64,000 nucleotides of DNA from positions 3,286,001 to 3,350,000 of the forward strand of contig NZ_CP092535.1 in assembly GCF_022437945.1 (NCBI RefSeq). Direction: 5' to 3'. The translations under genes and the position numbers were made by a program. This document shows, one piece after another, positions 1 to 13,180 of the stretch; within the stretch, counting starts at the first letter, position 1; the number at the start of each line of letters is the position of its first letter. This DNA comes from Nocardioides sp. TF02-7. Its GTDB lineage: Bacteria > Actinomycetota > Actinomycetes > Propionibacteriales > Nocardioidaceae. The notes beneath the pieces were generated by a model. It worked only from the letters and a program-made list of their open reading frames with translations. It was not told where the DNA came from and did not search any database.

Positions 1-114
1 GAGGAGGCGGGCGGCCAGCGCCTCGATGCCGATGAACAGCAGGAAGAACGGCGCCGCCAGCGCGACCGGGTCGTGCAGCGGCTCGGGGATGGCGTGCCAG
101 AGATCGGCGAGCAC
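1..114 (-). CDS. Sterol desaturase / fatty acid hydroxylase family protein, N-terminal fragment
   Basis: Only the first 38 codons lie in the window; the gene runs off the left edge on the minus strand. The GTG start is at 114, with a GAGGAG ribosome binding site about 7 bases upstream. The peptide begins VLADLWHAIPEPLHDPVALA and continues with a hydrophobic helix ending IEALAARLL, which resembles the N-terminus of actinobacterial sterol-desaturase-like (di-iron fatty acid hydroxylase superfamily) proteins. The histidine boxes that would confirm the family are outside the window. It is divergent from a TetR regulator across a 35-bp palindrome, so it is the likely target of that regulator. Confidence 0.55.
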   Translation of the reverse strand, partial: MLADLWHAIPEPLHDPVALAAPFFLLFIGIEALAARLL

Positions 115-135
115 GGGCGCTCCTCGGTGGCAGAG

Positions 136-170
136 ATATGACTGCGCGGTAAGTTACCAGGAAGTCATAT
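136..170. promoter_or_regulatory. Concentric palindromic operator between desaturase and tetR
   Basis: Two perfect inverted repeats share one centre at base 153. The outer arms are ATATGACT (136-143) and AGTCATAT (163-170). The inner palindrome is GGTAA-G-TTACC (148-158). The site ends 8 bases upstream of the tetR -10 box, so bound protein would cover the tetR -35 region, and it lies directly upstream of the divergent desaturase gene. A TetR dimer or pair of dimers binding here and repressing both genes is the natural reading (inference). Confidence 0.75.
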
Positions 171-178
171 CAACCGGC

Positions 179-184
179 TAGGGT
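179..184 (+). promoter_or_regulatory. -10 box of tetR (leaderless type)
   Basis: TAGGGT is followed by six bases and then the GTG start at 191, which places transcription initiation at or next to the start codon. No Shine-Dalgarno sequence fits between them. Confidence 0.6.
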
Positions 185-190
185 CGGCTC

Positions 191-835
191 GTGACCTCGA
201 CCGCCGCGCGCCTCACCGGCACCAAGGGTGTGGCCCGGGCGGACCGCGAGCAGCAGATCGTCGCGGTCGCCGGGGAGGTGTTCGCCGAGCGGGGCTTCGC
301 GCTGGCGTCGGTCGACGAGATCGCGCGCCGCGCCGGCATCTCGAAACCGCTGATCTACAACTACTTCGGCTCCAAGGAGGGGCTCCTCGCCGCGTGCCTG
401 GCGTACGCCGGGACGCTGGTCGCCGACGAGATCGAGCGGACGGCGCGGCTCGGGGAGGTGGGGCTGGCGCGGGCCCTCGTCTCGCTCGACGGCCTGTTCC
501 GGGCGCTCGAGCCCGCGCCGTGGACGTGGCGGCTGCTCAACGACCCCACCGTCCCCGGAGGACCCGAGCTCGACCCGGTGCTCGCCACCTACCGCTCGCG
601 GATGGCCGCGCTGAGCGCCGACGGGGTCGGGGAGCTGATGCGCCTCGCCGGCGACGACGACCCGGCCGACACCGACGCGATGACCGCCGTGTGGACCAGC
701 GTCCTCGACGCGCTCGTCACCTGGTGGCTCGACCACCCCGCCGAGACGCCCGAGCAGATGAGCCGGCGCTGCGTCCGCCTCTTCGCCGCCGTCCTCGGCC
801 CGGTCGACGTCGACCTGCCCGGTCGGTCCGGCTAG
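191..835 (+). CDS. TetR/AcrR family transcriptional regulator
   Basis: This 214-aa protein has the TetR layout. An N-terminal three-helix DNA-binding domain covers residues 20-65, with the helix-turn-helix around VDEIARRAGISKPLIYNYFG (41-60). A helical ligand-binding C-terminal domain follows. The GTG start is chosen because it follows a -10 box by six bases and precedes the first helix by a normal tail. It is divergent from a desaturase-like gene across a 35-bp palindrome, which suggests autoregulation plus control of the desaturase. Its stop codon TAG shares the palindrome CTAG (832-835) with the stop of the convergent esterase. The ligand is unknown; the lipid-related neighbourhood suggests a fatty acid, sterol or acyl-CoA (inference). 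Confidence 0.9.
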   Translation: MTSTAARLTGTKGVARADREQQIVAVAGEVFAERGFALASVDEIARRAGISKPLIYNYFGSKEGLLAACLAYAGTLVADEIERTARLGEVGLARALVSLDGLFRALEPAPWTWRLLNDPTVPGGPELDPVLATYRSRMAALSADGVGELMRLAGDDDPADTDAMTAVWTSVLDALVTWWLDHPAETPEQMSRRCVRLFAAVLGPVDVDLPGRSG

Positions 836-2566
836 GGGGAGCAGGCCACGCGGCGGTCCGACGAGGCGGCGGCCCCGTAGGTGCCCCCGAACCTGCCAGC
901 GCACGTCCACGCCCGGTGCCGGCCGGCGTCGAAGACCATGCTCCGGGGCCACAGGTCCCACCGGTCGTCGAGGCCGCGGTGCCGCGGGTCTCCGGTGTGC
1001 ACGAACGCCCGCACGCTGCGCATCATCAGGCGCGAGAGCTCGAGCCGGCCGGTCCGGTTGGCTCGGCTGAAGGCGTAGGAGAACACGTTGCGCCGGAAGT
1101 TGCCGAAGACGAACGGCAGGTCCAGCGCGTGCACCGCCCCGTAGACGCGGTCGAACGGCCGCGGTTGCTCGTTCCACCCGAACTCGTAGTAGTAGGCGTT
1201 CCGGTTGCCGGCGTCGACCAGCGTGTCCATCGACCGCTCGACGATGCCGTGGAAGACCGACGCGGTCAGCGCCTCGGAGGCCTCCTCCCACCCGCCGGGC
1301 GCGTCGAGCGGAAGGAACGGGTCGGCGACCAGGTCCCGCACCCGCAACCGCCCGGGCCGGTCGGGGTCGAACCGGTACTGCAGGGTGAACCGCTCGCGGT
1401 CGGAGGGCCGGTGGGCACCGATGGCGGAGCCGAACAGCTTCCCCTCCTCGAACGTGTTGCCGGCCAGCACCGGGATCCGGCGCGTGCGGGCCGAGCCCAG
1501 GGCGGCGTACGGATCCGACGGCACGACGGTCCCCGTCGGCGATCACGGCCGGCGTCGCGTCGAGGCCGTGCTCGAGCGTCAGCTCGACGAGCTCGTCGGC
1601 CGACAGCGAGCGGAGCAGGCGGACCGGGTCGGGAGCCGCGCCCGGCGCGTGCTCCTCGACCGCCGCGGCCGCCAGGGCGCCGGCGTACTCGCGAGCCGTC
1701 GCGGGCGGTGTGGACTGGAGCCCCCGCTCAGCGGGATCGCCTTGTGGAAGAGGCCGCGGGCCTGTGGCGACACCATCAGCGCCCACACGTCGACCGCGCC
1801 GGCCGACTCGCCCGCCAGCGTGACGTTGTGGGGGGTCACCGCCGAAACGTCGGGCGTTGTCGCGCACGAACCGCAGCGCCTCGACCTGGTCGAGGAGGCC
1901 GAAGTTCCCCGACTCCGCCAGCGGGTCGCCGTCGGTGCCGGGCAGGTCGAGCCAGCCGAGGACGCCGAGCCGGTAGTTCACCGTGACGACGACCGCGTCG
2001 GCTCGCCTGGCCAACGTGCGGCCGTCGTACATCGGGTCGCCGGAGTAGCCCACGACGTTGCTGCCGCCGTGGACGAACACGATCACCGGCAGGTTCGTGC
2101 GCCGGGTCGCCGGCCGGTAGACGTTGAGCGTGAGGCAGTCCTCCGCACCGACCGGCCGGCGGAGGCCGTCGCGCACGTCGAGGTCGTAGTGCGGCCCGTC
2201 GGGGGAGGGGCTGAAGAACCGTCCCGGCTGCGCACACCCGTCGCCGAGCTCCTGGGTGCGGCGGACGGCCCGCCAGGGACGGTGCGTCACCGGGGGCGCC
2301 ACCGCAGCTCGTCGACCGGGGGGCTCGGCATAGGGCAGGCCCAACCACGCGTAGGTGCCCGTCGAGCGGCTCTCGTCGAGGCCGAGCACCGGGCCGAGCG
2401 TGGTCTGTCGCAGGACGGGCGACCGGCGCTCCGCGGCCGGCGGCCCGGCGGTCCCCACCGACGGTGACGCCGCGACCAGCGCGGTCGACGCGACCGCCAC
2501 CGCGAGGAGCGCTGCCGCCGCCCGGCGGCGGAGCAGGCCGGGCCGTGCCCAGGTCGGCGCGGTCAC
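832..2566 (-). CDS. Secreted type-B carboxylesterase (apparent frameshifts)
   Basis: After correction this is a 577-aa alpha/beta hydrolase of the carboxylesterase/lipase type B family. It has an N-terminal signal or anchor helix (about residues 10-40), the oxyanion motif VFVHGGSN, the nucleophile elbow GESAGA, the acid region NTFEEGK and the catalytic histidine in GAVHALDLPFVFGN. It hydrolyses carboxylic esters, probably outside the cell. The reading frame is broken five times, near 2311, 2293, 1836, 1730 and 1532, always in G or C runs of 4-6; the first two cancel each other. Correcting run lengths restores one continuous frame. The GTG start overlaps the stop of the upstream small membrane gene (GTGA), so the two are translationally coupled. 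Confidence 0.85.
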
Positions 2567-2967
2567 GACCGCGCCTCCTCGTCGGCCGCGGCGAGGTCCG
2601 GTGCGAGCCACCGGTGGTGGACCAGTGCGTAGACCAGCGGCGCCCCGATCGTCCCCAACGGCCAGATCAGGTAGAGGAAGATCCCGCTGGAGACGTGCAG
2701 GCCGCCGAGCTCCCGAGAGCTGTCCATGAGCACGGCGCCCGCGACGAACAGAGCGGTGAGCACCGCCCAGAAGCCGACCACCGGCACCAGGACGGCCGAC
2801 GACCACTCCTCCCGGGAGCTCATCGAGCCGAGGAGCATGAACAGCAGCACGAAGGCGGGGATCGAGTAGTACACGGCCTGCCAGACGTCGAAGGCCATGC
2901 CGACCGCGGCGAACAGGGTGGCCACCGTCACCGCGGCGACCAGGACGTCGGTTCTGTCGAGCTTCAT
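2563..2967 (-). CDS. Small four-helix membrane protein
   Basis: This 134-aa protein has about four hydrophobic segments (around residues 8-28, 32-48, 56-78 and 88-116) and no recognisable domain. It sits 16 bases downstream of a sodium:solute symporter gene and overlaps the start of the esterase gene by four bases, so the three look like one operon. It could be an accessory subunit of the symporter, as small membrane partners accompany some SSS transporters, but its sequence does not match the DUF485 or DUF997 partners I know. The function is not recognised. Confidence 0.65.
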   Translation of the reverse strand: MKLDRTDVLVAAVTVATLFAAVGMAFDVWQAVYYSIPAFVLLFMLLGSMSSREEWSSAVLVPVVGFWAVLTALFVAGAVLMDSSRELGGLHVSSGIFLYLIWPLGTIGAPLVYALVHHRWLAPDLAAADEEARS

Positions 2968-2983
2968 CGGGTCTCCGATCGGG

Positions 2984-4501
2984 TCAGGAGTCGAGCGGGG
3001 CGGGCGTGGTGGCGCGGAGGGGGTCGCGCGGCTCCTCCTCGGGGGCCGCGTAGACGCGGTCGAAGTACCGGCGGGAGCCGTCGGAGGGGAAGGCGACCGA
3101 GAGCGCGACGAACAGGAGCAGGCCGAGCGCGATCACCAGACCGCCCGCCTGCAGGTAGGTCGGCAGCGTGATGACCTCCTCCGAGGTCAGGACGGTCAGC
3201 GCCAGGTTGGCCACGATGCCGAAGGCGATGGTGACGGTCGTGGCGAGACCGGTCGCGCGCTTCCAGTAGATGCCGAGGACGATCGGCGCGAACATCGCCG
3301 CCGCGAACGCCGCCCAGCCGATCGCGCCGAGCAGGAACACCACCTGGGTCAGGTAGAGGGCGAACAGCAGCGAGCACAGGACGACGAAGGCGCTGGCGAG
3401 CCGGCCCCAGAGCAGGTCGCGGTGCAGTGTCCGGCCCAACGAGGACACCAGGTCGCGGGTGAGCGAGGAGGCGCCGATGGTGATGAACGAGCTGGCGCTG
3501 GACATGATCGCCGCCAGCAGCCCGGCCATCACGAAGCCCGCGAACACCGGCGCGGTCATGTTGTCCAGGAACCAGGTCGTGGTGTTGTCGATGTTGCTGA
3601 GCTCCGGTGCGCGGCCCTCGGCTGTCAACGCCCGCATCGCGAGGCCGATCGAGAGCGCGAACAACGTCGTCACCGCGTACGCGACCGATGCCACGAGGGC
3701 GCCCCACCGCAGCTCGGACGCCGACCGGAGCATCAGGAACTTGGTCACCAGCTGCGGCTGGGCGGCCGTGCCCAGCACGGCGAGGAACACGAACCCCAGC
3801 ACCCAGGTGACCGGCTGGGTCGCGTCGAGGTGCAGCCAGCCGGCGTCGTACTGCTCGATCTTCCGCAGCATGGAGGACCAGCCGCCGACCGAGCTCGTCG
3901 CGACGAAGAAGGTCGCGATCGACATGGCGATCATGAGCAGGCCCTGCACCAGGTCGGTCCAGACGGCGGCCAGCATGCCGCCGGCGATCGTGTAGGCGGC
4001 GACCACGACCGAGCCGATCACGGCGCCGACGGTCACGGAGGTGTCGAAGATGATCCCAACGATCACGCCCATCGCGGTGACCTGGGCGGTCATGTAGGCG
4101 ACGGAGCCGACGAACATCGCGACCGACATCGCGACGTGCGCCGAGCGGTTCGGGTAGCGGACACGGATCACGTCGGGGATCGAGTAGACGTCGTGCTGCC
4201 GGGCGATGCGGTAGAGCCGTGCGCCGAGCAGGAACCACGACAGGGCGAAGCTCAGCGGCACCAGGAGCGCCGCCGCCACGATCGCCTGGATGCCCCAGGC
4301 GTAGGTGTTGGCGGTGTGGCCGATCATGCCGAAACCGCTCTGGATGGAGGAGAACGTGGCGATGGCCATGACGAAGAACCCGAGGGTCTGGCCGGCGACC
4401 AGGAACTCCTTGGCGGACTTGGTCCTCGTGTTCGCCCAGTAGCCGATGGCGAACATGAGGAGGAAGTAGAAGATGACGATCCCCAGCACGACGACGCTCA
4501 C
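2984..4501 (-). CDS. Sodium:solute symporter (SSS family)
   Basis: This 505-aa protein has about 13 membrane helices and the SSS signature region (helices around FLVAGQTLGFFVMAIATFSS and GLLAAIMSSASSFITIGASS). It takes up an organic solute, probably a monocarboxylate or similar acid, driven by sodium. The GTG start at 4501 is preferred over an upstream ATG because AAGGAGGAGA precedes it at good spacing. The C-terminus ends in a hydrophilic tail. It is the first gene of a probable operon with a small membrane protein and a secreted esterase, so esterase products may be the imported substrate (inference). A GAF-PucR regulator lies 171 bases upstream on the same strand. Confidence 0.88.
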   Translation of the reverse strand: MSVVVLGIVIFYFLLMFAIGYWANTRTKSAKEFLVAGQTLGFFVMAIATFSSIQSGFGMIGHTANTYAWGIQAIVAAALLVPLSFALSWFLLGARLYRIARQHDVYSIPDVIRVRYPNRSAHVAMSVAMFVGSVAYMTAQVTAMGVIVGIIFDTSVTVGAVIGSVVVAAYTIAGGMLAAVWTDLVQGLLMIAMSIATFFVATSSVGGWSSMLRKIEQYDAGWLHLDATQPVTWVLGFVFLAVLGTAAQPQLVTKFLMLRSASELRWGALVASVAYAVTTLFALSIGLAMRALTAEGRAPELSNIDNTTTWFLDNMTAPVFAGFVMAGLLAAIMSSASSFITIGASSLTRDLVSSLGRTLHRDLLWGRLASAFVVLCSLLFALYLTQVVFLLGAIGWAAFAAAMFAPIVLGIYWKRATGLATTVTIAFGIVANLALTVLTSEEVITLPTYLQAGGLVIALGLLLFVALSVAFPSDGSRRYFDRVYAAPEEEPRDPLRATTPAPLDS

Positions 4502-4672
4502 GAGGTCTCCTCCTTGAGGGCGGTCCACCGGCGTCCGGCGGCCCGGCCGCCCGGTGTGGTCGCCGTCACTCTAGGAAGCCTCGTCCGGCGGTCATGAGGT
4601 CTGAATCGCCCACACTTGCCCGGTCTGCGGTGGGAAGAACGCACACCGAACCCCGGCGGGGGGTCGCGGGGC

Positions 4673-6450
4673 TCAGGTGCGCAGGGCGCGCCGGAGGGTC
4701 TCCAGCCGGACCGCGAGCCGCAGCTGCAGGTCGTCGCCGCCACGCCAGTCGCGGCCGAGGACGGTGGTGACCCGGTCGAGCCGCTTGAGGAGCGTGTTGA
4801 GGTGCACGTGGAGGACGCCGGCGGTGCGGCGGAGGTTGCCGTCGTTGGCGTAGTAGGCCTCGAGGGTGGCCACCAGGTCGGTCGACCGCCGCGCGTCGTA
4901 GGCCAGGAGCGGCCCGATCGTCTCCTCGAGGAACCGGTCGAGCTCGGCCCTCCGCTCGACGTCGAAGACGGTGGCGTAGAGGGCGAACCGGTCCGTCGTC
5001 GCGGCCACGTCGGTCGACCCGAGGTGCCGAGCAACCGCCAGGCACCGCGTCGTCCGTGAGAACGCCCGCGCCCAGTCGTGGCCCCTGACCCGCTCGGCGA
5101 CCACGGCCACCTCGCCGAGGTCGTCGGGGGTCGCCGAGGTTGCCGCGAAGGCGGGCCCGGACGTCGCGGGCGAGCTGCTCGGGGTCCTCGGCGGGCGCCA
5201 ACAGGGTCGCCCGGCCGAGGTGCTCCCCGGCGAGGCCGGCCCGCTCGCGGGCGACCGCGTGCAGGTGCCGGACGACCTCACCGGCGGTGGTGGCCGCTTC
5301 CGCCACGAGGAGGACGTCGAGCGCGTCGGGGTCGATCCCGCGCGAGTGGGCGCGGGACCGCTGGGTAGCGGTGAGGTCGGGGCTGGTCACGATCAGCTCG
5401 GTGAGCAGCTCGCCGCTGAGGCGGTCGGCGGCGTCGGCCGCCGCGTTCTCCTTGAGGATGAGCAGCCCGACGACGTGGGCCGCCAGCTCGAGGCTCCGCA
5501 CGTCCACGGTGCCGGGCTCGCCGTCCTGGCTCCACACCAGCGTCCCGAGCACGCTGTCGCCGGCGCGGATGGTCACCGCGCTGTGGCAGCGGCCGTCCTC
5601 CCCCGCCGGCGGTCGCGGCGCGGCCGGTGGTCCGGGCCCGGTCGATCACCTCGTGGAGCGCCGCTGGGTCCGCCTCGCGGACGTCGCGCGGATCGCCGTC
5701 GCTGCGGGCGAGGGGCTCGCCCCTGCGGTCGAGGATCGTGACGGCCCCACCCATCCGGTCGGCCAGCTCGGCGGCCACCACCCCGGGGCCGCCTCCGGCG
5801 AGCACGACCTCGGTCAGGGCCTCGTGCACCGACTGGGCCCGCTCCATCACGGCCACCTGCTGCTCGATGGTGCGGTAGGCCGACGTCAGCTCGCTGAGCG
5901 CTCCTCGGCTCTCCTCGTAGAGGCGGGCGTTGTCGAGGGCGATGGCGGCGTGGTCGGCGAACGCGCTCAGGAGGGCGATCTCGTCGGTCCGGAACCGGCG
6001 TCGGCTGCGGTGGGCGGCGAAGAGCGCGCCCAGCACGCGGTCGCGCGCGACGAGCGGCACCCCCAGCAGGGCCACGAGGCCCTCGTTGCCGACGAGCGCG
6101 TCGAAGCCGGGATGGTGACGGAGGTCGACCGCCTGCGCGTAGTCGTCCACCCAGTGGGCGGCACGCGAGGCGATGACCTTCCCGCCGAGCCCGGTGCCCG
6201 GCGGGATGTGGGCCGAGCGGAACGCCGCCGAGATCGTGCCCTCGCTCGCGGTGATGCGCAGGACGCCGTCGTCGTCGAGCAGCGAGAGGTAGGTGAAGTC
6301 GGTGCCGATCAGCTCGTGGGCGTGCCGGACGATGGAGTCGAGCACGTCCTCGACGTCGCCGAGCGCGGTGAGCGACCGGGCGACGGCGTAGAGCGAGGCG
6401 AGCTCCCGCTCCCTGCCGGGGCGCCCGTCGGGGTGTTCTCGATCGTCCAT
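4673..6450 (-). CDS. GAF-domain PucR-type transcriptional regulator (apparent frameshifts)
   Basis: After correction this protein has 591 residues. An N-terminal GAF sensor domain (about 15-165) contains the motifs ITASEGTIS and GTGLGGKVIASR. A linker and middle domain follow, and a C-terminal PucR helix-turn-helix (about 525-585) has ANDGNLRRTAGVLHVHLNTL. Such proteins activate transport or catabolic genes after binding a small molecule. One extra base near 5607 and another near 5123, both in runs of five, split the frame. The ATG at 6450 follows GAGGCGAGGAC. The symporter operon directly downstream on the same strand is the likely target. The acyl-CoA ligase is divergent from it. Confidence 0.82.
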
Positions 6451-6656
6451 CGTCCTCGCCTCGGTGGGTGCGTCGGCCGGTCGGCCCCGGCATGGTCCTG
6501 CCGGCGTCATCGACGACGGTAGAACATCCGTCCACCGTGCGCCGTGCAGCTGTGGATGAAGAACACCTGCCACCGGCGACGCCCGGCTCCTACCGTGAAG
6601 TCGCGGCGTGACGCCGCCAGGACGCCCGCATCCCCGAACGGAGGACCCGCCGCGAG

Positions 6657-9761
<3,105 letters not shown>

Positions 9762-9773
9762 GACAGCCGGACC

Positions 9774-10425
9774 ATGTCTCCCTCGTCGGGCGACCGTCGC
9801 AGCCCGGGCCGCCGGCCGGGCCGGACCACCAGGTCCGGCTCGGGGGGGCGGCCGCGGACGCCCGGTCGGCCGGCGGGCGGCTCCCGGTCCGACCCGCGGC
9901 AGAAGCAGGCCGACCGCAGGCGCGAGCAGCGCGGGCGTGCGGCGCCCGCGGCCCGGGCGGGCACCGAGGAGCGACGGCGCAGCCGGCTGACCGGCCGAGC
10001 GGCGATCCTGGTGCTCGTGCTGGCCGTGCTCGCCGTGTCGTACGCGTCGTCGCTGCGCGCCTACCTCCAGCAGCGCCACCAGATCGACACCCTCGAGACC
10101 CAGATCGCCGAGCGCAAGGAGTCGATCGAGGAGCTGGAGCAGGAGAAGGAACGCTGGGACGACCCGGCCTACGTCGCGCAGCAGGCGCGCGAGCGGTTCG
10201 GGTACGTCGCGGTCGGCGAGACGCCGTACGTCGTCGTCGACGGCAACGGCGACCCGCTCACCGAGGCCGAGCTCGACGACCCGTCGACGGTGGGCGGCAC
10301 CCCCGAGGAGCAGGCGTGGTTCGATCCGTTGTGGGGAGTCGGTGAAGGTCGCCGGCGACCCGCCGACGCGGATCCCGCCGCCTCCGGAGAAGCGGATCGA
10401 CGGAAGGGACGATGGCGAAGACTGA
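9774..10425 (+). CDS. FtsB/DivIC family septum formation initiator (apparent frameshift)
   Basis: The corrected protein has 216 residues. A long basic, Pro/Gly/Arg-rich cytoplasmic tail (1-75) is followed by one transmembrane helix (about 78-97), a coiled coil (TLETQIAERKESIEELEQEK) and the family motif WDDPAYVAQQARERFGYV. FtsB-like proteins link divisome components at the septum. An extra G near 10334 (GGGGAG for GGGAG) shifts the frame. The corrected C-terminus reads WESVKVAGDPP and ends at TGA 10423-10425, inside the start of the DUF501 gene (14-base overlap). Position between eno and DUF501 matches other Actinobacteria. Confidence 0.88.
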
Positions 10426-10927
10426 CGACACCGACGAGCGGGTGGTCGCCGCCCAGCTCGGCCGGCCCCCGCGGGGCATCCACGCCATCGGTCACCGCTG
10501 CCCGTGCGGCAACCCCGACGTCGTCACCACGGAGCCGCGGCTGCCGAACGGGACGCCGTTCCCGACGACGTACTACCTGACCTGTCCGCGGGCGAGCTCG
10601 CGGATCGGCACCCTCGAGGCGTCCGGCCTGATGCGGGAGATGCAGGACCGGCTGACGGCCGAGCCCGACCTGGCGGGCGCCTACCGGGCGGCGCACGAGG
10701 CCTACCTGGCCGACCGCGCCGAGGTCGGCGCAGCCGGCGGTCACGACGTGCCCGAGATCGAGGGCATCTCCGCCGGCGGGATGCCCGACCGCGTCAAGTG
10801 CCTCCATGTCCTGGCCGCGCACGCGCTGGCGGCCGGGCCCGGCGTGAACCCGCTCGGCGACGAGGTGCTGGAGCGGCTCGGCGCCTGGTGGGAGACCGGC
10901 CCCTGCGTGACGGTGGAGCCCGAGTGA
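10412..10927 (+). CDS. DUF501 family protein
   Basis: This 171-aa cytosolic protein matches the DUF501 pattern: [10 protein letters not shown] near the start, a conserved Cys-containing segment [27 protein letters not shown], and a C-terminal half with [19 protein letters not shown] and [10 protein letters not shown]. The function is unknown. The Cys/His content (CPCG, YLTCP, KCLH) hints at metal binding (inference). The gene overlaps its upstream and downstream neighbours, and its position between the FtsB-like gene and ppx matches the M. tuberculosis order (Rv1025). Confidence 0.92.
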   Translation: MAKTDDTDERVVAAQLGRPPRGIHAIGHRCPCGNPDVVTTEPRLPNGTPFPTTYYLTCPRASSRIGTLEASGLMREMQDRLTAEPDLAGAYRAAHEAYLADRAEVGAAGGHDVPEIEGISAGGMPDRVKCLHVLAAHALAAGPGVNPLGDEVLERLGAWWETGPCVTVEPE

Positions 10928-11817
10928 CGACGGTCGCTGCGGTCGACTGCGGCACCAACACGATCAAGCTCCTCATCGGCGACCTCCCGGACGTCGTCGT
11001 GCGGGAGAGCCGGGTGGTGCGGCTCGGGCAGGGCGTCGACGCGACCGGACGGCTGGCGCCCGAGGCGCTGGAGCGGGCGTTCGCGGCGGTCGACGAGTAC
11101 GCCGCCCTCGTCGCGCGGCACGACGTCGCGCGGCTCCGGTTCTGCGCCACCTCGGCGACCCGGGACGCGGAGAACGCCGCCGAGTTCGCCGCCGGGGTCC
11201 GTGCCCGGCTCGGCGTCGATCCCGAGGTGCTCTCCGGCGAGGAGGAGGCGCGGCTGGCGTTCGCGGGCGCGGTCCGCGGTCGGTCGGTGCCGGGGGCGCC
11301 GGTGCTGGTCGTCGACATCGGGGGCGGCTCCACCGAGCTGATCCTCGGCGCCGAGGAGGTGGAGGCCGCCCACTCGATGGACATCGGCTCGGTACGGCTC
11401 CACGAGCGGCACGTCCGCCACGACCCGCCGACGGCGGGGGAGGTGCGGGCGATGGTCGCCGACGTCGAGGCCGCGCTGGATGCCTGTCCGGTCGACCCCG
11501 CGGCGGCGGCCTCGGTCATCGGGATCGCCGGCACCGTCACGACGGTCGCCGCCGGGGTGCTCCGCCTCCCGGCCTACGACCGCGACCGGATCGACGGGCG
11601 GGTGCTGCGGGTCGCCGACGTCACCGCCCACGTCGACGAGCTGGTCGCGATGACCGTCGCCGAGCGCCGGGCCCTGGGCTGGATGCACCCCGGCCGCGCC
11701 GACGTGATCGACGCCGGCGCGCTGGTCCTGCGGACCGTGCTCGAGCGGAGCGGTGCCGAGGCCGTCACCGTCTCCGAGACCGACATCCTCGACGGCATCG
11801 CCTGGAGCCTGGCGTGA
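10924..11817 (+). CDS. Ppx/GppA phosphatase family protein
   Basis: This 297-aa protein has the ASKHA nucleotide-binding fold. It contains the phosphate 1 motif [14 protein letters not shown] at residues 7-20, the catalytic [10 protein letters not shown] and the phosphate 2 motif [14 protein letters not shown]. It carries only the N-terminal Ppx/GppA module and has no C-terminal HD-type domain, as in actinobacterial Ppx1/Ppx2. It hydrolyses inorganic polyphosphate and/or the 5'-phosphate of pppGpp. The GTG start overlaps the DUF501 stop by four bases (GTGA), and its own stop overlaps the next start the same way. Confidence 0.92.
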   Translation: MTTVAAVDCGTNTIKLLIGDLPDVVVRESRVVRLGQGVDATGRLAPEALERAFAAVDEYAALVARHDVARLRFCATSATRDAENAAEFAAGVRARLGVDPEVLSGEEEARLAFAGAVRGRSVPGAPVLVVDIGGGSTELILGAEEVEAAHSMDIGSVRLHERHVRHDPPTAGEVRAMVADVEAALDACPVDPAAAASVIGIAGTVTTVAAGVLRLPAYDRDRIDGRVLRVADVTAHVDELVAMTVAERRALGWMHPGRADVIDAGALVLRTVLERSGAEAVTVSETDILDGIAWSLA

Positions 11818-12641
11818 GCGAGCCGCTGCCACACCCCGCCACCGGAGAGCTGTTCACATCGCCGGTGCGGCCCGGGACGGGCTGGCCCGGAGACCCGGTG
11901 AACCCGCCGGCCGACGGGTCGGAGCCCACACCGCTGCAGCGGCTGGACGCGCGGATCTCTCGGTGCCGCAAGTGCCCGCGGCTGGTCCGCTGGCGGGAGA
12001 AGGTGGCGCGGGAGAAGCGGGCCGCGTTCGCCGAGGAGCCCTACTGGGGCCGCCCCGTCCCGGGCTTCGGTCCGGCCGACCCGTCGGTGCTCGTCGTGGG
12101 CCTGGCGCCCGCCGCGCACGGCGCTAACCGCACCGGCCGGATCTTCACCGGTGACCGGTCGGGGGACTGGCTCTACGCCTCGATGCACCGGGTGGGCCTG
12201 GCGACCCAGCCCACGAGCGTCCACGCCGCCGACGGCCTACGGCTCGTCGACACCCGGATCGCCTCGGCCGTGCGGTGCGCTCCGCCCGACAACAAGCCGA
12301 CGCCGGAGGAGCGCGACACCTGCGCACCGTGGCTGGACAAGGAGCTGCGGCTGGTCTCGGGTCGGCTGCGGGTGATGGTGGCCCTGGGGACGTTCGGGTG
12401 GGACGCCGCCCTCGGTGCCGCCCGGCGGGCGGGGTGGGACGTCCCGCGCCCGCGGCCCCGGTTCGGGCACGGTGCGGAGGTCGTCATCGGCCGGCGGAGC
12501 GCCGGAGACGTGCGGCTGCTCGGTTGCTTCCACCCCAGCCAGCAGAACACGTTCACCGGCCGCCTGACCGAGCCGATGCTCGACGCGGTCCTGGGGCGGG
12601 CGGCCGCCCTCGGGCGGGAGGCTGGGACACTGGGCGCGTGA
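11814..12641 (+). CDS. udgB: Type-5 uracil-DNA glycosylase (UdgB)
   Basis: This 275-aa DNA repair enzyme carries the family 5 motifs [19 protein letters not shown] in the active site and [15 protein letters not shown] near the C-terminus. Cysteines suited to a [4Fe-4S] cluster are at [10 protein letters not shown] and in CAPP...CAPW. It removes uracil and some deaminated purines from DNA. Both ends overlap neighbouring genes by four bases. Its placement between ppx and an ACT-domain gene suggests co-transcription with the eno block rather than DNA-damage control. Confidence 0.93.
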   Translation: MSEPLPHPATGELFTSPVRPGTGWPGDPVNPPADGSEPTPLQRLDARISRCRKCPRLVRWREKVAREKRAAFAEEPYWGRPVPGFGPADPSVLVVGLAPAAHGANRTGRIFTGDRSGDWLYASMHRVGLATQPTSVHAADGLRLVDTRIASAVRCAPPDNKPTPEERDTCAPWLDKELRLVSGRLRVMVALGTFGWDAALGAARRAGWDVPRPRPRFGHGAEVVIGRRSAGDVRLLGCFHPSQQNTFTGRLTEPMLDAVLGRAAALGREAGTLGA

Positions 12642-13180
12642 GCTCGCCCAGCCTGTACGCCGTCACCGTCATCGGCCACGACCGCCCCGGCATCATCGCC
12701 GAGGCCACCGCCGGCCTCGCCGACCTCGGGTTGAACCTCGAGGACTCGACGATGACCCTGCTGCGCGGCCACTTCGCGATGATGCTGCTCTGCTCGGCCG
12801 CCGGTGGGAGCGGCCCGGTCGCGGCCGCGGACGTCGAGCAGGCGCTGTCGCCGCTGGTCGCCGACGGAGACCTCGACGTCTCGGTGCGTCCCGTGACCGA
12901 CCAGCCCACCCCGTCGGCCGGGGAGACGTCGTGGGTCCTGACCGTCCACGGCGGCGACCGGCCCGGCATCGTGTCGGCGGTGGTCCGCGAGGTCGCCGCG
13001 GTCGGCGGCAACATCACCGACCTCACGACGCGACTCGCCGGCGACCTCTACCTCCTGGTCGCCGAGCTCGACCTCCCCGCGGGCGTCGACGCCACGGCCG
13101 TCGGGACCGCGATCGACGCCGCCGCCGAGGGAGTGGGGGTGACCGCCACGCTGCGGTCGGCCGAGGCCGACGAGCTGTGA
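12638..13180 (+). CDS. Tandem ACT-domain protein (GcvR-like)
   Basis: This 180-aa protein has two ACT domains: residues 4-85 ([20 protein letters not shown]) and 95-175 ([20 protein letters not shown]). The layout matches glycine cleavage system regulator GcvR-like proteins, which bind small molecules, often amino acids. No DNA-binding domain is present. It overlaps udgB upstream and def downstream by four bases each. The specific role is not shown by the sequence. Confidence 0.82.
   Translation: MSSPSLYAVTVIGHDRPGIIAEATAGLADLGLNLEDSTMTLLRGHFAMMLLCSAAGGSGPVAAADVEQALSPLVADGDLDVSVRPVTDQPTPSAGETSWVLTVHGGDRPGIVSAVVREVAAVGGNITDLTTRLAGDLYLLVAELDLPAGVDATAVGTAIDAAAEGVGVTATLRSAEADEL

Noticed and set aside
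170..2806. Single 878-codon minus-strand open frame as one protein
   Set aside because: Only its N-terminal part and a middle piece match the esterase; the rest is a different frame of the same gene plus antisense of tetR.
6603..6617. Hairpin GCGGCG-TGA-CGCCGC before the acyl-CoA ligase as a regulatory site
   Set aside because: Six GC pairs are expected by chance in this composition and nothing links it to the regulator.
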